From Labia minor (lineage: Eukaryota; Arthropoda; Insecta; Dermaptera; Spongiphoridae): a DNA stretch of 64,000 bases. The notes below the pieces were generated by a model, which was not told the origin of the DNA, searched no databases, and saw nothing but the letters and a program-made list of their open reading frames with translations. A program made the position numbers and the translations under genes. Location of the stretch: positions 44,431,296 to 44,495,295 of the forward strand of contig OY720346.1 in NCBI GenBank assembly GCA_963082975.1, given 5' to 3'. Shown in pieces: positions 24,101 to 37,068 of this stretch; position 1 is the stretch's first letter; each line of letters starts with the position of its first letter.

Positions 24101-25902
24101 TAAAAATTTTAAGTCAATAATTATAAATTAAATAAAGAAATTAATATCTCCAAAATATATTTCTCTTATAATAAATTAAAAACTTATTATTCAACTTCTA
24201 ATTAAGTTTTTAATATTTTTTTTTAATTATTTTTATTAAAGTAATTTTTTTAGTTTATTTCTTAAAGTTTTAAAATATGAATTATGAATTTATTCATCTT
24301 CATCTTCATCCATTGCAAAATCTATTATATTTTTTTATTAGAATATCAGTTATTTTTTTAATTTGTAAATTTTTATGTTATTTAATCTGAGTACATTTTT
24401 ATTTTAATTTGGAATAATTATTCAACTTCCGAGGATTAATTAATAAGTTGGTGGAAAAAGTTTTTTAATTTTATATATAATGGGGAATTCGATAAGTACG
24501 TAAATGGTAATAAAAAAGTGGTGGCACATATAAAAAATAACAGTACTTTAAATATATACTTAACATTATAGTATGTGTATTAATATTTTATAAAATCAAT
24601 TAATTATAAACATAAATAGAATATTAATTAATTTTTAATTTAGCTTTGTTATATTTATTTTTTATAATTTTTTTTAATTTTTCATTTTTTAATATCTATT
24701 TGCTAGAAATAGAATTAGACAAAAATATATAATTTTAATTAGGCTTGAAATTACCAAAAAATTTTCTATGATAAATTATATTTATTTTAAACAAATAATA
24801 AATAATAAATAAATGAATCTTAGAAACACAATTATCTTTTTGTTTAAAAAAAACATCAAAATCACGACATCGAAAATTTTCATGATCGCAATACTATCTC
24901 TGATGAGATAGTGATAATTTAATTTAATTTTTATGATTCGAATTATAATACAATATTAATCAAATATTAATACTTATGAGAAAGTTAATTTCAGCTTAAA
25001 AACAAATGTTTCATTAAAATAATGTTAGATTTATATTAACTAATTAAAATTTTATTTATCTAAACTCGCAAAGAGTTGGTTTGTGTGAGAATTTTAATTT
25101 GAAAATAGCGCTTACCCGGTAATTTCTCTCAATTCTAATATTATCAAACTTATTTAGTCCTCCCTTTATGATAGGCTTGTTCCTAGTCATAATAAATAAA
25201 TAAAAATATATGTGATTGAGTTATTTCTTTTATAATCCGAAACGGAATTAGTAAATACATATAGTTAAAAAAATATTCTAAAAATATAATTTAAAAAAAA
25301 TTCCTCACACCCAAAAAGTAATTCAATTTAATCTTTATTACAAAATGTTTAATCTATAATTTTTATATTTAAATTAGTTAATATCCATTATATATACGGT
25401 ATATTTAAAATTAGATAATAATAGATTTATTTGTATTATTATTAGTAAATATTAAAAAAAAATTATAATATTCTTTGAATAGTGTTTAGAATGTCAAATA
25501 CTGATGGTGTAACTGTTACTGTTGTAAAGTGAATGTGCTCTGATAATCAAGGTAAAAAAGGTCATTCAGGTAAACCTGTATACATGTCCTCCAGGGGAGA
25601 CTCCAAAAGTGGTTTGCGGTGGAGAGAGGGCTTGAAGATCATGAGGTGTAACTCCTTGTTCAGCGTTGAATCGTTTATACATTTGTTTATCATTTCCAGC
25701 CATTTTGCAAGAATAACTTTCAATTCTATAAAATAAAGAATAAAAATGCAATATAATAAATATTTAATTTTTTTAAAAGCAAATTATCAATTTTAAAAAA
25801 CAACTAAATTAAAAAATACCTCGCAATTATTTTACTATCTCCTGTTTTAATAGACAATGCGCTATTAATAGCTTCAAACCGAGTACTTTCCAAAAGTTTC
25901 AT
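21170..25902 (-). CDS. Maf1: Maf1, repressor of RNA polymerase III
   Basis: Maf1 binds Pol III under stress or low TOR signalling and blocks its recruitment; it shuttles between nucleus and cytoplasm. Six coding exons in transcript order: 25820-25902, 25576-25725, 23039-23195, 21725-21849, 21529-21648, 21170-21248. All have GT..AG borders and compatible phases, giving 237 aa (human 256). Family signatures: start [20 protein letters not shown], then [20 protein letters not shown] and LQALSPPQT in exons 1-2; [20 protein letters not shown] in exon 3; [10 protein letters not shown] in exon 4; [20 protein letters not shown] and [14 protein letters not shown] in exon 5; an acidic tail [10 protein letters not shown] at the end. 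Intron 3 (21850-23038) holds a LINE tail and intron 2 (23196-25575) a piggyBac-like MITE and a Helentron-like scrap. Frame intact. Confidence 0.96.
21955..22230 (+). mobile_element. LINE 3' fragment (antisense to Maf1, in an intron)
   Basis: The + strand encodes scraps such as [20 protein letters not shown], then GRPIGKRP and [13 protein letters not shown], the usual C-terminal end of an endonuclease/reverse-transcriptase polyprotein of RTE-like non-LTR elements. It ends with cgtagagccacagagataga and a short GATA run. 5'-truncated, with frame breaks. Confidence 0.7.
24001..24083. mobile_element. Tiny piggyBac-like MITE (83 bp)
   Basis: Perfect inverted ends CACGTTCCCGCCGGC and GCCGGCGGGAACGTG. 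The left flank is TTAA (23997-24000); the right flank is TAAA, one base from TTAA. A second short inverted pair (gagccaccggtggt) lies inside. TTAA targets and CACGTT-type ends point to piggyBac. Confidence 0.75.
24849..24913 (-). mobile_element. Fragment of dispersed family A (Helentron-like)
   Basis: Inverse of the family-A 5' end: the segment aacatcaaaatcacgacatc, then cgaaaattttcatgatcgca, ending ctgatgagatagt. Only about 65 bp survive. Confidence 0.6.
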
Positions 25903-26600
25903 TTTATAATTTGTTGTATAATAACTGAGAATCTTATATTGAATGAATAAAATAACTAATCTTATAACTAATCTTAATCTTTAATTAGGTATATTTAATA
26001 TAAATGAGGTGAATTATTAAGTTGAAATCTCGGACATAAAAAAGTGTTTATGACCATAATTCCCTTTATTATTGAAAAGGCTTTTCTTCGTGAGTGAACA
26101 ATACTAAAAACTGGAACCATTGAAGAAATGTAATTGTCACTTGTTTCTTCTGAGTACATTCCAATTTTTCAAAAGTCAAAGTAATTTGAAATCTACTGTC
26201 ACTTTAAAATGTTTATAAACAATCTATTATTAACTATAAACACTAAGATTTAGTAAATAATTAGTTATAATATAGAACAGTTGACAATAAATCACTAGAA
26301 CTAAAGATGAATAAAATACATTATTAAAGAAAATCACTTATTCGTTATATATTTGACAATGACAGTTGAAGTTAGAATAACACAATGGCGTCGTAATCGT
26401 CTTGGTGCAACTGTCGATAGCTTTTTTAAGGTTCTTTCGGGGGATTGGCTAGGGAATAAAAGCAGCGTTGCCATGTCGTTAGTATTGATCTTTTATGCAT
26501 TATCTTAAATAATGGCAACACAGCTCTCTTATCCTTGTTAAAGCTTTTACTTATTGTTCAATTGAGGGAAAAATAAAAGCCTTACCTATTTGTTTTAATT
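25903..26600 (-). promoter_or_regulatory. Probable Maf1 promoter and 5' UTR
   Basis: The region upstream of the Maf1 start becomes GC-richer at about 26380-26480 (gcgtcgtaatcgtcttggtg), typical of a core promoter island in this AT-rich genome. No TATA box position can be argued. Confidence 0.3.
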
Positions 26601-27567
26601 TTTAATTTTAGAAAGAATATGTGTTATATAAAATAATGTATATATTTTTTAGTAAAAGAGAACATGTCTTTCTAAAGGAATACAAATTACTTATAGAAAT
26701 TTTAGAAAATTTAAAATATTTTTAAGAAAGGGCATTAAATATTGTATTTATTTAAATGTAGTAAAAATAAGATATTTATTAATTAAATATATGAGATTGA
26801 TTGTAAACATATTATGATGAATTAATTTAATTTAGCTATTCACAAAGAAAAAAGGAAATGAAAATATATATTTTAATTAGATGAATTAAAAAATATAAAT
26901 TTACAAGATTTGATTAAAAATTATGGATATTTTAATGAATAATTCATCTAATATAAAATAAAAATATTTTAGATTTAATTTCACTTAGTTGAAAATTAAC
27001 ACTAGCTATTTTAGGCATATTTCGTTATAGCGCTCTTTTAATTTTAAGAAAAAAATGATTTTATTTTAAAAAGTTTTTTTTTGTTTAATTCCATATGAAA
27101 AATACTATGTATTTAAAGAAACAAAAAAATAAATGTTTTTATGATACTTAAATGTGAAAAGTAATTTTTTTTTTTCAGGAAGGTATTATGAGCGCTAAGT
27201 GAGTTATGTCTGTTACTAAAGATTACTACTAAATACACTATAATTTGTATTTATTTTGAATTGACACCATTAAATTGGCGCTAATTTTTTCGGGTATTAA
27301 TTATCTTTTCAAATATAAACAATTTGAGTACAAATAGGCGGGAGAATTCAAAACGTCTATCTCATATGAAAATATTTCCAAATAGATTACATTGGTTGAG
27401 CTTCGGTTCGGTTCAAATTTTCAAACCGAAGCCACCCGCACTTATTAAAATCATTTGGAATTCATGAAAAAATTATCCTAGCATGAGTGGGAAAGAGAAA
27501 GAAAATTAGTTTGTGATATAACGACTTTATCCGACTAAACCCGAGAGTTAACGAAAATCAAATCATT

Positions 27568-27598
<31 letters not shown>

Positions 27599-28800
27599 CT
27601 CGTCTTCCCTGATAATTAATTGATTTTGAACTTGGAACAATTATGTGAATCAAATTATTTTTTCCTCCATCTTTGGATATATATATATATGATATGTACA
27701 TTTATATAAGACAGTTTAATGATTTGAATTAAATTAAATTTACATTTTAATGTCTAGAAAGAAAATTATATTTATTATTATTTAATTTTTATTATTAATT
27801 TTTTTATTAATTTTTCATAGTTTTGGAGACATATTTTATTTAGTTTCCTCAATTGAAACTATATAAATCATAAGAATTCTAAATAATCGATTTATGATGG
27901 TTGTTTTTCTGTAGAATTCTACAAATATAATTCTAAGTTTCTTATATTATAAAAATTATTTCTTATATTATAAATTTCTTATTATTATGATATTATAGGA
28001 GTAAAAATTGTTTTTATAATATATTCTAATGAAATTTAAATCTTTTAATTTAAAATAAAATAAAATTATAAAAAACGGCTTAAAATCTTTTAAAAGAACT
28101 ACTTGTTAAACTTATAATTATTTTCTTATTATCAATTTACCTTTAAATAACTTAAATATAAAATCATTATTTTTAAAATTATTATCTTAAGAGATAATAA
28201 TAAAAATAATTCAGATATAGTTCAATTAGAAATCAATCGTTTTTACCTTATGAGTATGTATTTATATTAACTATTCAGTAGTTATTTGAATATCTTTATC
28301 TTATATCTTTATAGATTTAGATTTGTAACTAATTCTGTCGATTAAATGTATTTGGTAACACCTTAAAGAAGACCTCTTAGAACATCAAAAATAATTACGT
28401 AAAAACTATTTATCTATGATCTAAAATCGATTGAAATTATATAAATTAAAAATTAAAAACTAAATAAATGCAAAAATAGATAAAACAGCTTATTTTTAGT
28501 CTACTTGTTTTTCTACTTGTATTACATACTGACATTTCGCGTATTAGAATATATTTTTTTAATTGATTTGATTTTAGTGGACATATTACTTAATTCATTT
28601 TACATATAAATGTTTGATATTTGTTTAAAATGTAAAATGTCAAGAATGTATTTTGCTTACACTACTGACCTTGTGAATATCTAATTTCTAAGGTTTTCCA
28701 ATGAATATAGATTATATTTAAATTAGAAATAATTAATATATAAAAGAAAATATATTTTAAAAATAAGATGGTTAATGTAAACTTTTTAGAATGATTTTTA
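26600..28800. other. AT-rich intergenic spacer
   Basis: No supportable gene. It holds a (CT)n microsatellite at about 27569-27595 and a short inverted pair around 27410-27450 (gcttcggttcggttcaaatt and its near inverse ttcaaaccgaagc). Confidence 0.4.
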
Positions 28801-28804
28801 TAAG

Positions 28805-29094
28805 TTGTTGCTGATGATGATGATGATACTTGGGAGCACACAGCAACACATCACGCAGCCAGAAATAGCAACCTGCTATAGGACAAGCGCCAAATGAAAG
28901 AAGAAAGCCACGATCAATTCACCTTCCGTCCACCAATTCGTCTTCATTCCGTTTTATTCTCTTCTTTATATATATATATATATATATTTAATAATGTATT
29001 TGATTTTTAATTAATTTATTGTATAAGTGACGTGCTCGGATAATCTCGAAAATGTTATTATTTTTTTGGATACTTAATACTTAGTAAATATCAG
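28805..29094 (+). promoter_or_regulatory. Candidate promoter and non-coding first exon for the downstream + gene
   Basis: A GC-richer patch (28820-28950) is followed 3' by a perfect-looking donor, TCAG|GTGAGT, at 29094/29095. The first coding exon of the big + gene begins with an acceptor at 36747-36748, seven bases before its ATG, so an upstream 5' UTR exon must exist. This patch is a reasonable candidate but is not proven. Confidence 0.25.
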
Positions 29095-29879
29095 GTGAGT
29101 TTTTAACATTTATCAATAAAAAAAGAAGAAAAAAAAAATCATGTCACTTTTGAAGATTTGCAATTCCCTAATTTTTACATTTTTTTCTATATTCATAAAT
29201 TTATTTTAATATACATTACATTATTTTACAAGAAAGAAAAATGAATTAATAAAAATTAAAATTAATATTGTATGTAAGATATTAATTACAATTAATTAAT
29301 AATGAATTTATTTTAAAAGATTTCAGTATTTTAATAAATTTTGTACACTGTCTATTACAAATGATAAAATAATTTTATTTAGTGAAGTTAGTTTTATTAA
29401 ATGTATTTTATTTATTCAAAATTCATAATGAAAGAAATCAATTTTATTATTATTATTATTAATACATTTTTTTTATGATTTGTAATATTTCTTATATTAT
29501 TTGTAACCCTAGTGAAATATTTAATGAAAGAATTAGCAATCTACACCAAAGGATTTATTTTTAGATCAATGTTATTTTTTTTTTATTTCTAATGGTTACA
29601 TTGCTATTCTTCCGCTTCCTTCTTTTTAGAAATTTTTTTTTTCTTGAAAAAAATATCCTATTCAATATATCAAATTAATTTATTCATCAATATATATGTA
29701 CAGTGTCCAGGATGTTATTGTATTGCTATCTAGAGAACTTTAAGAAATATATAAAATTTTTCTCGGTTCACACAGACACAAAATTAGCAATCATTTTCTA
29801 TAACCATAGACAGATTGAAATAATAACCAGTTGAATATATGACTGTTCAATGGATATACAGTAGTTTAATATATATATT

Positions 29880-30540
29880 AACAGTATTAACACAGAAAGT
29901 CTTAACATATATAATGTAGAATTTGAAAATGTAGAAAAATTTAAATTCTTAGATTCTACAATCACGAAGGATAATAACATTGGAGAAAAATTTAAATTAG
30001 GGTTGCAATCGTGTAGCGCTCTTTATTATGCAGTAAATCTCGTCAGTTATCTCGTCCAAATTATTATCAAAGGGGATCCAAATTAAAATATATAAAACAA
30101 TTATTTTACCGGTTGTATTATATGGTCTATGACCCTGGAAGAAGAGAGTATTTGAGAATAGAATTCTTCGCAGTATTTATTGGCCAAAGAAAGATGAGGT
30201 CACCGTGGAATGACAGAGACTGCACAATGAGGAATTCCATGATCACTATGCATCTCCAGACATAGTTAGGATCAACATATCGAGAAAGTTGTGATGGGCA
30301 GGTCAAGTAGCAAGAATGGGAGATGAAAGATTGGCCTAATATATATTTGTGGGGAAACCGATTGGGAAATGTCCGGAAGCAAGACCAAAGACGCGGTGGG
30401 TGGACAATGTAGGAAGGGACGTGAAAGATATGGGAGAGGGTAGAGGTTGGATGGTTGTGCCTCAGGATAGGACACTTGAAGAAATGAAATTGCTGCGGCC
30501 AAGAATTTTCAAGTTCACTAGAGTCACAGAGATAGATAGT
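29880..30540 (+). mobile_element. LINE fragment (RTE-like reverse transcriptase C-terminus)
   Basis: Scraps such as NVEFENVEKFKFLDSTITKD, GEKFKLGLQSCSALYYAVN and, further on, VGKPIGKCPEARPKTRWVDN and VGRDVKD follow the order of the RT C-terminal region. It ends with gagtcacagagatagatagt, the family tail. Several stops and frame changes. Confidence 0.7.
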
Positions 30541-30805
30541 TTAAATATATTTGTTTCAATTGGCTATCTTGTTTCTAAATATATTTAAAAAAATGTTTTA
30601 ATCAGTATAATAGTATAATATTGTTTTTAAGTATATTGAAAAAAAATATTTATATTAATTAAATTTAAAAAAATTAAAAAACTATATTTTTAAAATTGAC
30701 TAAAATGTAAAAAAATATTATCTAACAAAAAGGATTCTGAGGACCATTAATAAAAAAGATAAAATTATAAATTAAATTATAAAATTATAAATATAATTGA
30801 AAAAG

Positions 30806-31447
30806 AATAAGTTGACCTGTGGCCAGGTCCGAACCGACCGACGGTTTGAAATAAATTAATTTCCAGCTACAGAAACAATTTCAAATAATTTTAATATATC
30901 TATTAATGTAATAAAAAACAGATAGGCATAGAACATAAATATTTTTAATTTTATTTTATTTATAATATATATGTAAGACCAGGCTGTGACGTCATGAATG
31001 GCTGGATGACGTCATATAATTTTAAATCAAGAAAAAAATAATAAATATGATTTTTCTCGAGGATAAAACCAATACAAAGTGCATGATTCGTGGTGATATA
31101 TAAAAAAATCTCCTCATGTGAAATTTTGTGTGAAAATAACCCTTCCCTTATTATCGTCGATCTCTAATACTACCACTTCCGGTTTCCGGATTTGCACCAA
31201 AAGTTGATCAATTCATCCCACTAATGCATTAAGTAAATATACCAAATTTCATCAAAATCGGTTGAGCCGTTCAGGCTGTACATATCTATACGGACGGACA
31301 GACGGACAGACGGACGGACAGACATCATGCTAAAAATACTTTTTTTTGTTAAGAAAATGCATGATTCGTGGAGATATGTAAAAATCTCCACATGTGAAAT
31401 TTGGTGTGAAAACAATACCTCCCTTACTATCTTCGGTCGGTAAAAAT
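30806..31447 (-). mobile_element. Dispersed repeat family B, copy 1 (Helentron-like)
   Basis: Read on -, it starts TTTTTACCGACCGAAGATAG and ends with the inverse CCGTCGGTCGGTTCGGACC followed by the short hairpin CCTGGCCACAGG. The middle has cttccggtttccgg, a GACG/GACA run and a stem gtggagat..atctccac. Non-coding. About 640 bp; a close copy is at 45232-45858. Confidence 0.7.
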
Positions 31448-32560
31448 TGAGTGAGTAATTAAAAGTAAAATGAGCTTTTAAAGTTAACCGGAATAGGAAG
31501 GTGGAAGGGGGGGGGGGGGTGGAGCAAAAACACACACACACACAAATACGTAAACGAGAAAACAATTTTTTTGGAATCAGAATGACTTGAAACATGAAGT
31601 CAAAAACTGCATATCACAGTAATCAATCGGGATTACAAATCCTTTACTCTCAAAAAACTTAGAAATATTTTTTTGAATTTTATTATATATTTTTTATTGC
31701 CTCAATCAATTGGATTTTTCTGATTTCAATGATTTGAATGATTTTTTAAATACAAAACAACTTAAAAATAACTCTCATTAAAATAAATAAATATATTTTT
31801 ATTCAAAGTTGGTTATTTCTTTAAAAATAAAATTAGTTTCAATTCGAAATTTAATATAATAATTTTCATTGGAGATATCATTGAGAAAAAATTATTATAT
31901 AAAGAAAAGCGATAAATAAATATTTCTTGAAGAATTAAAATAATTTTATTCATTCTCTTATCAATTGAAAGATTTTTTTTATAATATTTAAAATACATTC
32001 TAAAATTTATTTTCTCTTCTAATTGTTTATAAAAAATATCTAATTATATGCAATGTATGAAATATATGTAAATTATTATTACTAAAACATTAATATATAT
32101 TTTAAAAAAATACATAAAATAATTTATAAATTTATTCTATGCTAATAAAAAACAACAAAGAATGTTGGCACGGGGATGTAATTAGTCAAAGGCTGAAATT
32201 GTCATTGATGATTAATTCTATTAAAATCTTGTCAGAGTAAAAATATAAAGAATAACAATATTTTTTGATTCTAGGTTGTAATTTATACTTCAATAAAAAC
32301 CAAATGAGAAAAACGCGCATATAAATAATATACTTATATATATATATATATATATATATACTAGTATATAACCAGAAAAATAATAGGTTATAAAATTAAA
32401 AAAAAACACAAAAGTAGAAAAACTCAGAAAGGCACTTCTTTCCTTTTGAAGAGTTTTTTTTTATATTGGTTTTTTTTTGATTTAATTATTTAATATAATA
32501 CAATATAATAACAGAAAATTTATAATATAATTTTTTATTATTGATGGACCTGGTAAAAAA
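31448..32560. other. AT-rich spacer with simple repeats
   Basis: No gene. A G-run at about 31508-31519 adjoins a (CA)n run, and (TA)n lies at about 32335-32360. Confidence 0.4.
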
Positions 32561-32579
32561 ACTCGAGACCTTTTTCCTA

Positions 32580-33560
32580 AAGACAAATTCAAATTATTTC
32601 AGAAACACAGATCACCAGTGAGTGTCAAAATTTGATTTAATTAGTTAGAGAGTTTTTTGTATTTAATCATAGAGAAAAATAATAAAAAAAATCGTTAGAT
32701 TTTGCAATATTATTATGACAAAGGCAAGAACGCTTCAACTGCAAAGAAATGGTTCACTCGCTTTGGTTGTGGAAATTTTGATGATAAAGATGAGTCGCTC
32801 TCTGGTCCCCCGGTCTATTAAATAGTTGAATCAATTTTTGAAAAAGTAGAGCAAAAAAGACATATTAGCAGCAAACTATCCACAAAACGGTTTTAAACCA
32901 TTTCAATAAACCAGGTTACATTAAAAAACTATATATTTGGTTTCCCCATGAAAAACATTTTAGATCGAATCTGTGATGCGCTGCTAAAACGTAACCGAAA
33001 TTGAGCCTTTTCTGAAACGTATCATGATGATGAAAATTGGGGTACTAATGATAATCGAAAGCAACAAAGGTCGTTGTTAAGAGATGAGTGTCAAAACATG
33101 GGTTGACATTAAAAAATATTGATGCTAAATTTTTGATGAAACCAGAAGAAGAACTAAAATAATTCACCATGAGGTATTTCCAGCTGGTCAGACGATTATT
33201 TCACAACTCGACTTGTGAACAGACCCGAATTAAATAATAGGAAAGGAGTTGTTTTCACAGACTTCTACAGTGACTCGTTAAGAGTTGCGAGTGTTTGTTT
33301 GGGAAGTATTAATGCACCCTCCATATAGTTCGACATATTCTGACTATCACATATTCCGTTCCTTTCAGAACTCTCTTAATTGAATTATACTAGATTCAAA
33401 AGAAAACTATGAAATATACTTGATTCAATTTTTCAAGCAGAAACCCCAGTAATTATTTACCAAAGGAATCACGCCGAAACATTGCCAATAATAATGACGG
33501 ATATGTGGTTTAAATATATATTAAAAAGAGAATTTAATTTAATTAAAAAGAGGCCACGAA
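32580..33560 (+). pseudogene. Decayed mariner transposase
   Basis: The + frames contain ILQYYYDKGKNASTAKKWFT, then RFGCGNFDDKDESLSGPPV, later LVNRPELNNRKGVVF and AETPVIIYQRNHAETL. These follow the order of a mariner (Mos1-like) transposase from the HTH to the C-terminus. Many stops and frameshifts. TIRs are not evident. Confidence 0.65.
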
Positions 33561-34890
33561 CTTTTTATCAAACCAATTATTATTATTTTATTATTTAAAT
33601 TATTATTTTGAATTTAGGGCGACACAAATTTAAGTGTTTTACAAAAATAAATATTGAATGATTTAAAATTTGATAAACAAGTATAGTTTCATCCGAGATT
33701 TGGAATAATTTTATATTATTTTGACTAATCAAATAAATAAATAAAGAACTTAACAATATTAATACATCACAGTACAAATGAAGTAAATGAACAACAATAA
33801 ACTAAACTATAACTATAATAATTCTAAATAAAACAACTAATATCCTCCACTCCCAAATCACTTTTTTTTTTTTTTATAAATTCACAACCATATTTATATA
33901 GCATACTAAGAAGATATTTTTTTTACTTGAGAACGAATTAATTATTTAAATTATACATTCACATACTTGTTAAGTATACCTTCTGTCCATCTGGTAGGAG
34001 TACAAAATACCAGGAAGGGCAAACGATCTTTTAACAAAGTTCCAGTGAACGTAATTCATATTGATTAGTGATAAAAATAAAATCTATAAATAAACATTTT
34101 GTTTCTCGCTTGATGATCATTTCATGAAAGAAAAAATTATATAAAGAAAATGTTTTTGTTTAGAAAAAAAAATTAATTATAAAAAATAAAAAAACAAAAA
34201 CAAAATGAAATAGAAATTTAATTTTTTAAAAAATTTGAATTAATTTTTATATTTGTTTGTACTTATTTGTGCATAAAATATTATCATTTTTCTAATTATT
34301 TAGTTAAACGTGAGTTCAGTATAATCATAAATCTTTTTAACTATTAAAAAAGACTTTCTGCAAATAGCACTGATCCAGTGATTTAATGCCTTAGTTAAAT
34401 TCTTCTTGGGTTCCTGTAACGATAAAATGAAAGAAATACTAAAATAAAAAAAAAATAAATAAAAACATTAATAAAATAATGTGCTATAAGTCAAACATTT
34501 AATTATATTTTTTCATACTTAATAATATTTTTTCTATTATTTTTTTTCCAATTCTCAGGTAAATATTCATTAATATATTATCTTAAATTTTTATGTAGCT
34601 TACGTATATAATGTACATCTGTTTAATATGAAGAGAATCGGAATTTCTCAATGTCTATGTAGCAAGGTTGAGGAGGGATGAGAACCACCGAAGTTACATA
34701 TCAACTCAAATTTAAATTAAAGTATCTAGTCATAAAAAAAAATAAATAAAAAAATATTTATAACTAAATATTAGTTAAATATGTGTATTTAATTTAATGA
34801 GATTCAGATTAAAAAAATACTGAAATAATAAACATGTAATATAAAAAATGTTAGTATCAATTCATACATTAAATTGCTAAAAATCAAATA
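33561..34890. other. AT-rich spacer
   Basis: No supportable gene or repeat. Slightly GC-richer patches at about 33980-34060 and 34370-34430 have no exon signals I can defend. Confidence 0.35.
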
Positions 34891-34892
34891 AA

Positions 34893-35528
34893 GTTTTTTA
34901 CTATCTCGCCAGAGATAGTATTGCGATCACGAAAATTTTCGATGTTGAGATTTTGATGTTTTTATACGTTTTGAAGGTTCCTGAATCATTTTCACTAAGG
35001 TTGAGAAAAATGTCTCTCTCTCTCTCTGTGTATCTATGTGTGTATGTATGTATGTAGACAAGATTAATCAAAAACGGTTTTAGCTAGAATCATGAAATTT
35101 GGTACATGGGTATTATTCAAAATCAGTAGTTTTCTATCAACTTTTGAGAAATGTAGCTAAACCGGAAGAGGGTCATTACTTACAACGTTTTAATTTTTTT
35201 TCCGCTAAAGTGACCGTAATAATAAAGATATATGTTTGACAATTTTTAACAATTGATTAAAAATTGTATAAAACTGCTATATATATAATTTCAGTTTGAT
35301 TGAATCGCTGAAAGTACCAGAATTAATTTTTTAACACTGCAAATCTCAAGCGCCAACACGTGACGTGGTGCCATCAACAAAGAGCCAAACATGCGCTGTT
35401 TTAATAAATATTATCTATTAATTATAATTTATAATTTATAATTAATTAAATTTAATTTAAATATAATATATTATGTTATTTATTCCAATTCAAATTGCGA
35501 GATAGTCGAGTGGAGACACTCCAGCTAA
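34893..35528 (+). mobile_element. Dispersed repeat family A, copy 1 (Helentron-like)
   Basis: Starts TTTTTTACTATCTCGCC and ends GCGAGATAGTCGAGTGGAGA then CACTCCAGCTAA. The inverted pair ACTATCTCG/CGAGATAGT lies just inside both ends, and the GGAG-ACA-CTCC hairpin marks the 3' end. The interior has a (TC/TGTA)n run, aatcatgaaatttggtacat and cgtgacgtggtgccatcaac. No coding. Confidence 0.75.
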
Positions 35529-35940
35529 TTTTGCTTCGAGATTCGATCCAAAGGCATGATGCTTTTAAGTTGACGTTTTAGCCATTGCAAGACAAATTGA
35601 TATTGTTCAATATCTTATATAAAGTGAATTTTTTTCTCTCATACAAAACTAAAATTACTTAATTAATTAAATTTAGTTGTAGAATTCTATTTGAAAAACA
35701 CATTAACATCAAGAGAAAAATGTATTTGAACTTCATAACTTTATAATAAAAGTATTTTATTAACAATTAAAAATTTATACAAGTTATATATATATATATA
35801 TATATACAAGATATCTATATATATATATAGAGAGAGAGAGAGAGAAAAAGACGGTGTAGTACTTAGGAATAGAAAAATTGATTTAGATCTATGATGAGTT
35901 AATTTAATGAATAGCATTTGACCATCATCGTAGCTATATA

Positions 35941-36396
35941 CGAGGGTGGGGTGAAACGTTTCCGGCCTGACCAAGAAAAACGATGTTTTTAAATTTTTTT
36001 TTTTACTTTATTTTTCAACATTCAAGATAGCTGAGACCTGTACGATGTCAGCTGAACGTGCGCGAAATATTTTGCACAACCATTTGAATATGGAAAGCTG
36101 TGTGCAACGTGGGTGCCGCGTTTGCTAACGTTAGATCAAAAACTGCTTCGAAAAACCATTTCTACCGACAATTTGGCGCTGTATTCGTAATACAAACAAA
36201 TGTGTGCGTCGATTCATAACTGTTGATGAGACTTAAATTAAATTAAATTAAATTAATTAATTAATTAAATTGATTAGAACACCCTTATGAGAAATGTATC
36301 AGTGTTGATGGAGATTATGTTGAAAAATATAGCATAAAAAAAATTTAAAAACATCGTTTTTCTTGGTCAGGCCGGAAACTTCTCACCCCACCCTCG
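35941..36396 (+). mobile_element. Internally deleted mariner with about 60-bp TIRs
   Basis: Left end CGAGGGTGGGGTGAAACGTT, TCCGGCCTGACCAAGAAAAA; the right end is the inverse, ending CCCCACCCTCG. Inside, coding scraps ICAHNHLNMEKL-like (HNHLNMEKLCATWVPRLLTL) and RRFITVDET match a mariner transposase around the first catalytic Asp. Most of the gene is deleted and filled with a TTAA-rich run. Confidence 0.8.
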
Positions 36397-36748
36397 GAAT
36401 ACACTCCCTCAAGATCAAGAAGGGTTTACAACTGATTTAATAAAATAATTTAATTTTTTTATATATAAAAATATGTACTAGAAATATTTAAAGACTTTAA
36501 TCAATTAAATTTAATTTTATATATTTTAATAGGACTTGATAAAGACAAGATTTACAATACTAAGTAAATTAAGTGAAAAATTATTTAATATTTTTAATTA
36601 AATTTTAAATAATATTATTATCAATAATTGCATTTAAAATACGTTTCATCATTCATTAATATTATCAATCATCAAGTTAAAAATTGATATTGTATAATAT
36701 AATAGAAATATAGATATATAGATATATACACATATTTTTTAATTTCAG

Positions 36749-37068
36749 GTGGAAGATGGAATCAGCACCCCCCGTACTTATTGGGGAACGAGTAGCATGG
36801 CTTGGCAGTGGATCTGGGTTGCCTCGCGCTGGATTAGTACGATGGATTGGAAAATTACCTGAAATTGGACCAGGATGGACACTTGGGCTGGAATTGGATA
36901 ATGCATTACCAGTGGGTGGTATCGATGGTGATTGGGGTGGACGAAAACTTTTCAACTGTAAAGAAAGACACGGTCTCCTAGTTCCTGTTGGACAAACAGC
37001 ACGTGAAAAAGATGTTATGAAATGGCGAACAAGACACACGTCGTCAACCTCGGACAAAAAATTACAAA
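36749..37068 (+). CDS. First coding exon: CAP-Gly-like domain
   Basis: The acceptor AG at 36747-36748 precedes the ATG at 36756. The peptide has IGERVAWLGSGSGLPRAGLV, then PEIGPGWTLGLELD and GRKLFNCKERHGLLVPVGQ. Order, spacing and the closing F-x-C..GLLV match CAP-Gly domains. The canonical GKNDG groove motif, which binds EEY/F tails, is replaced by PVGGIDG, so normal microtubule or CLIP-type binding may be altered. The exon ends one base into a codon at a GTAAGC donor and joins the next exon in phase. Confidence 0.8.

Noticed and set aside
31221..31595. 124-codon ORF on -
   Set aside because: Lies mostly in the non-coding family-B repeat, whose copies do not preserve the frame.
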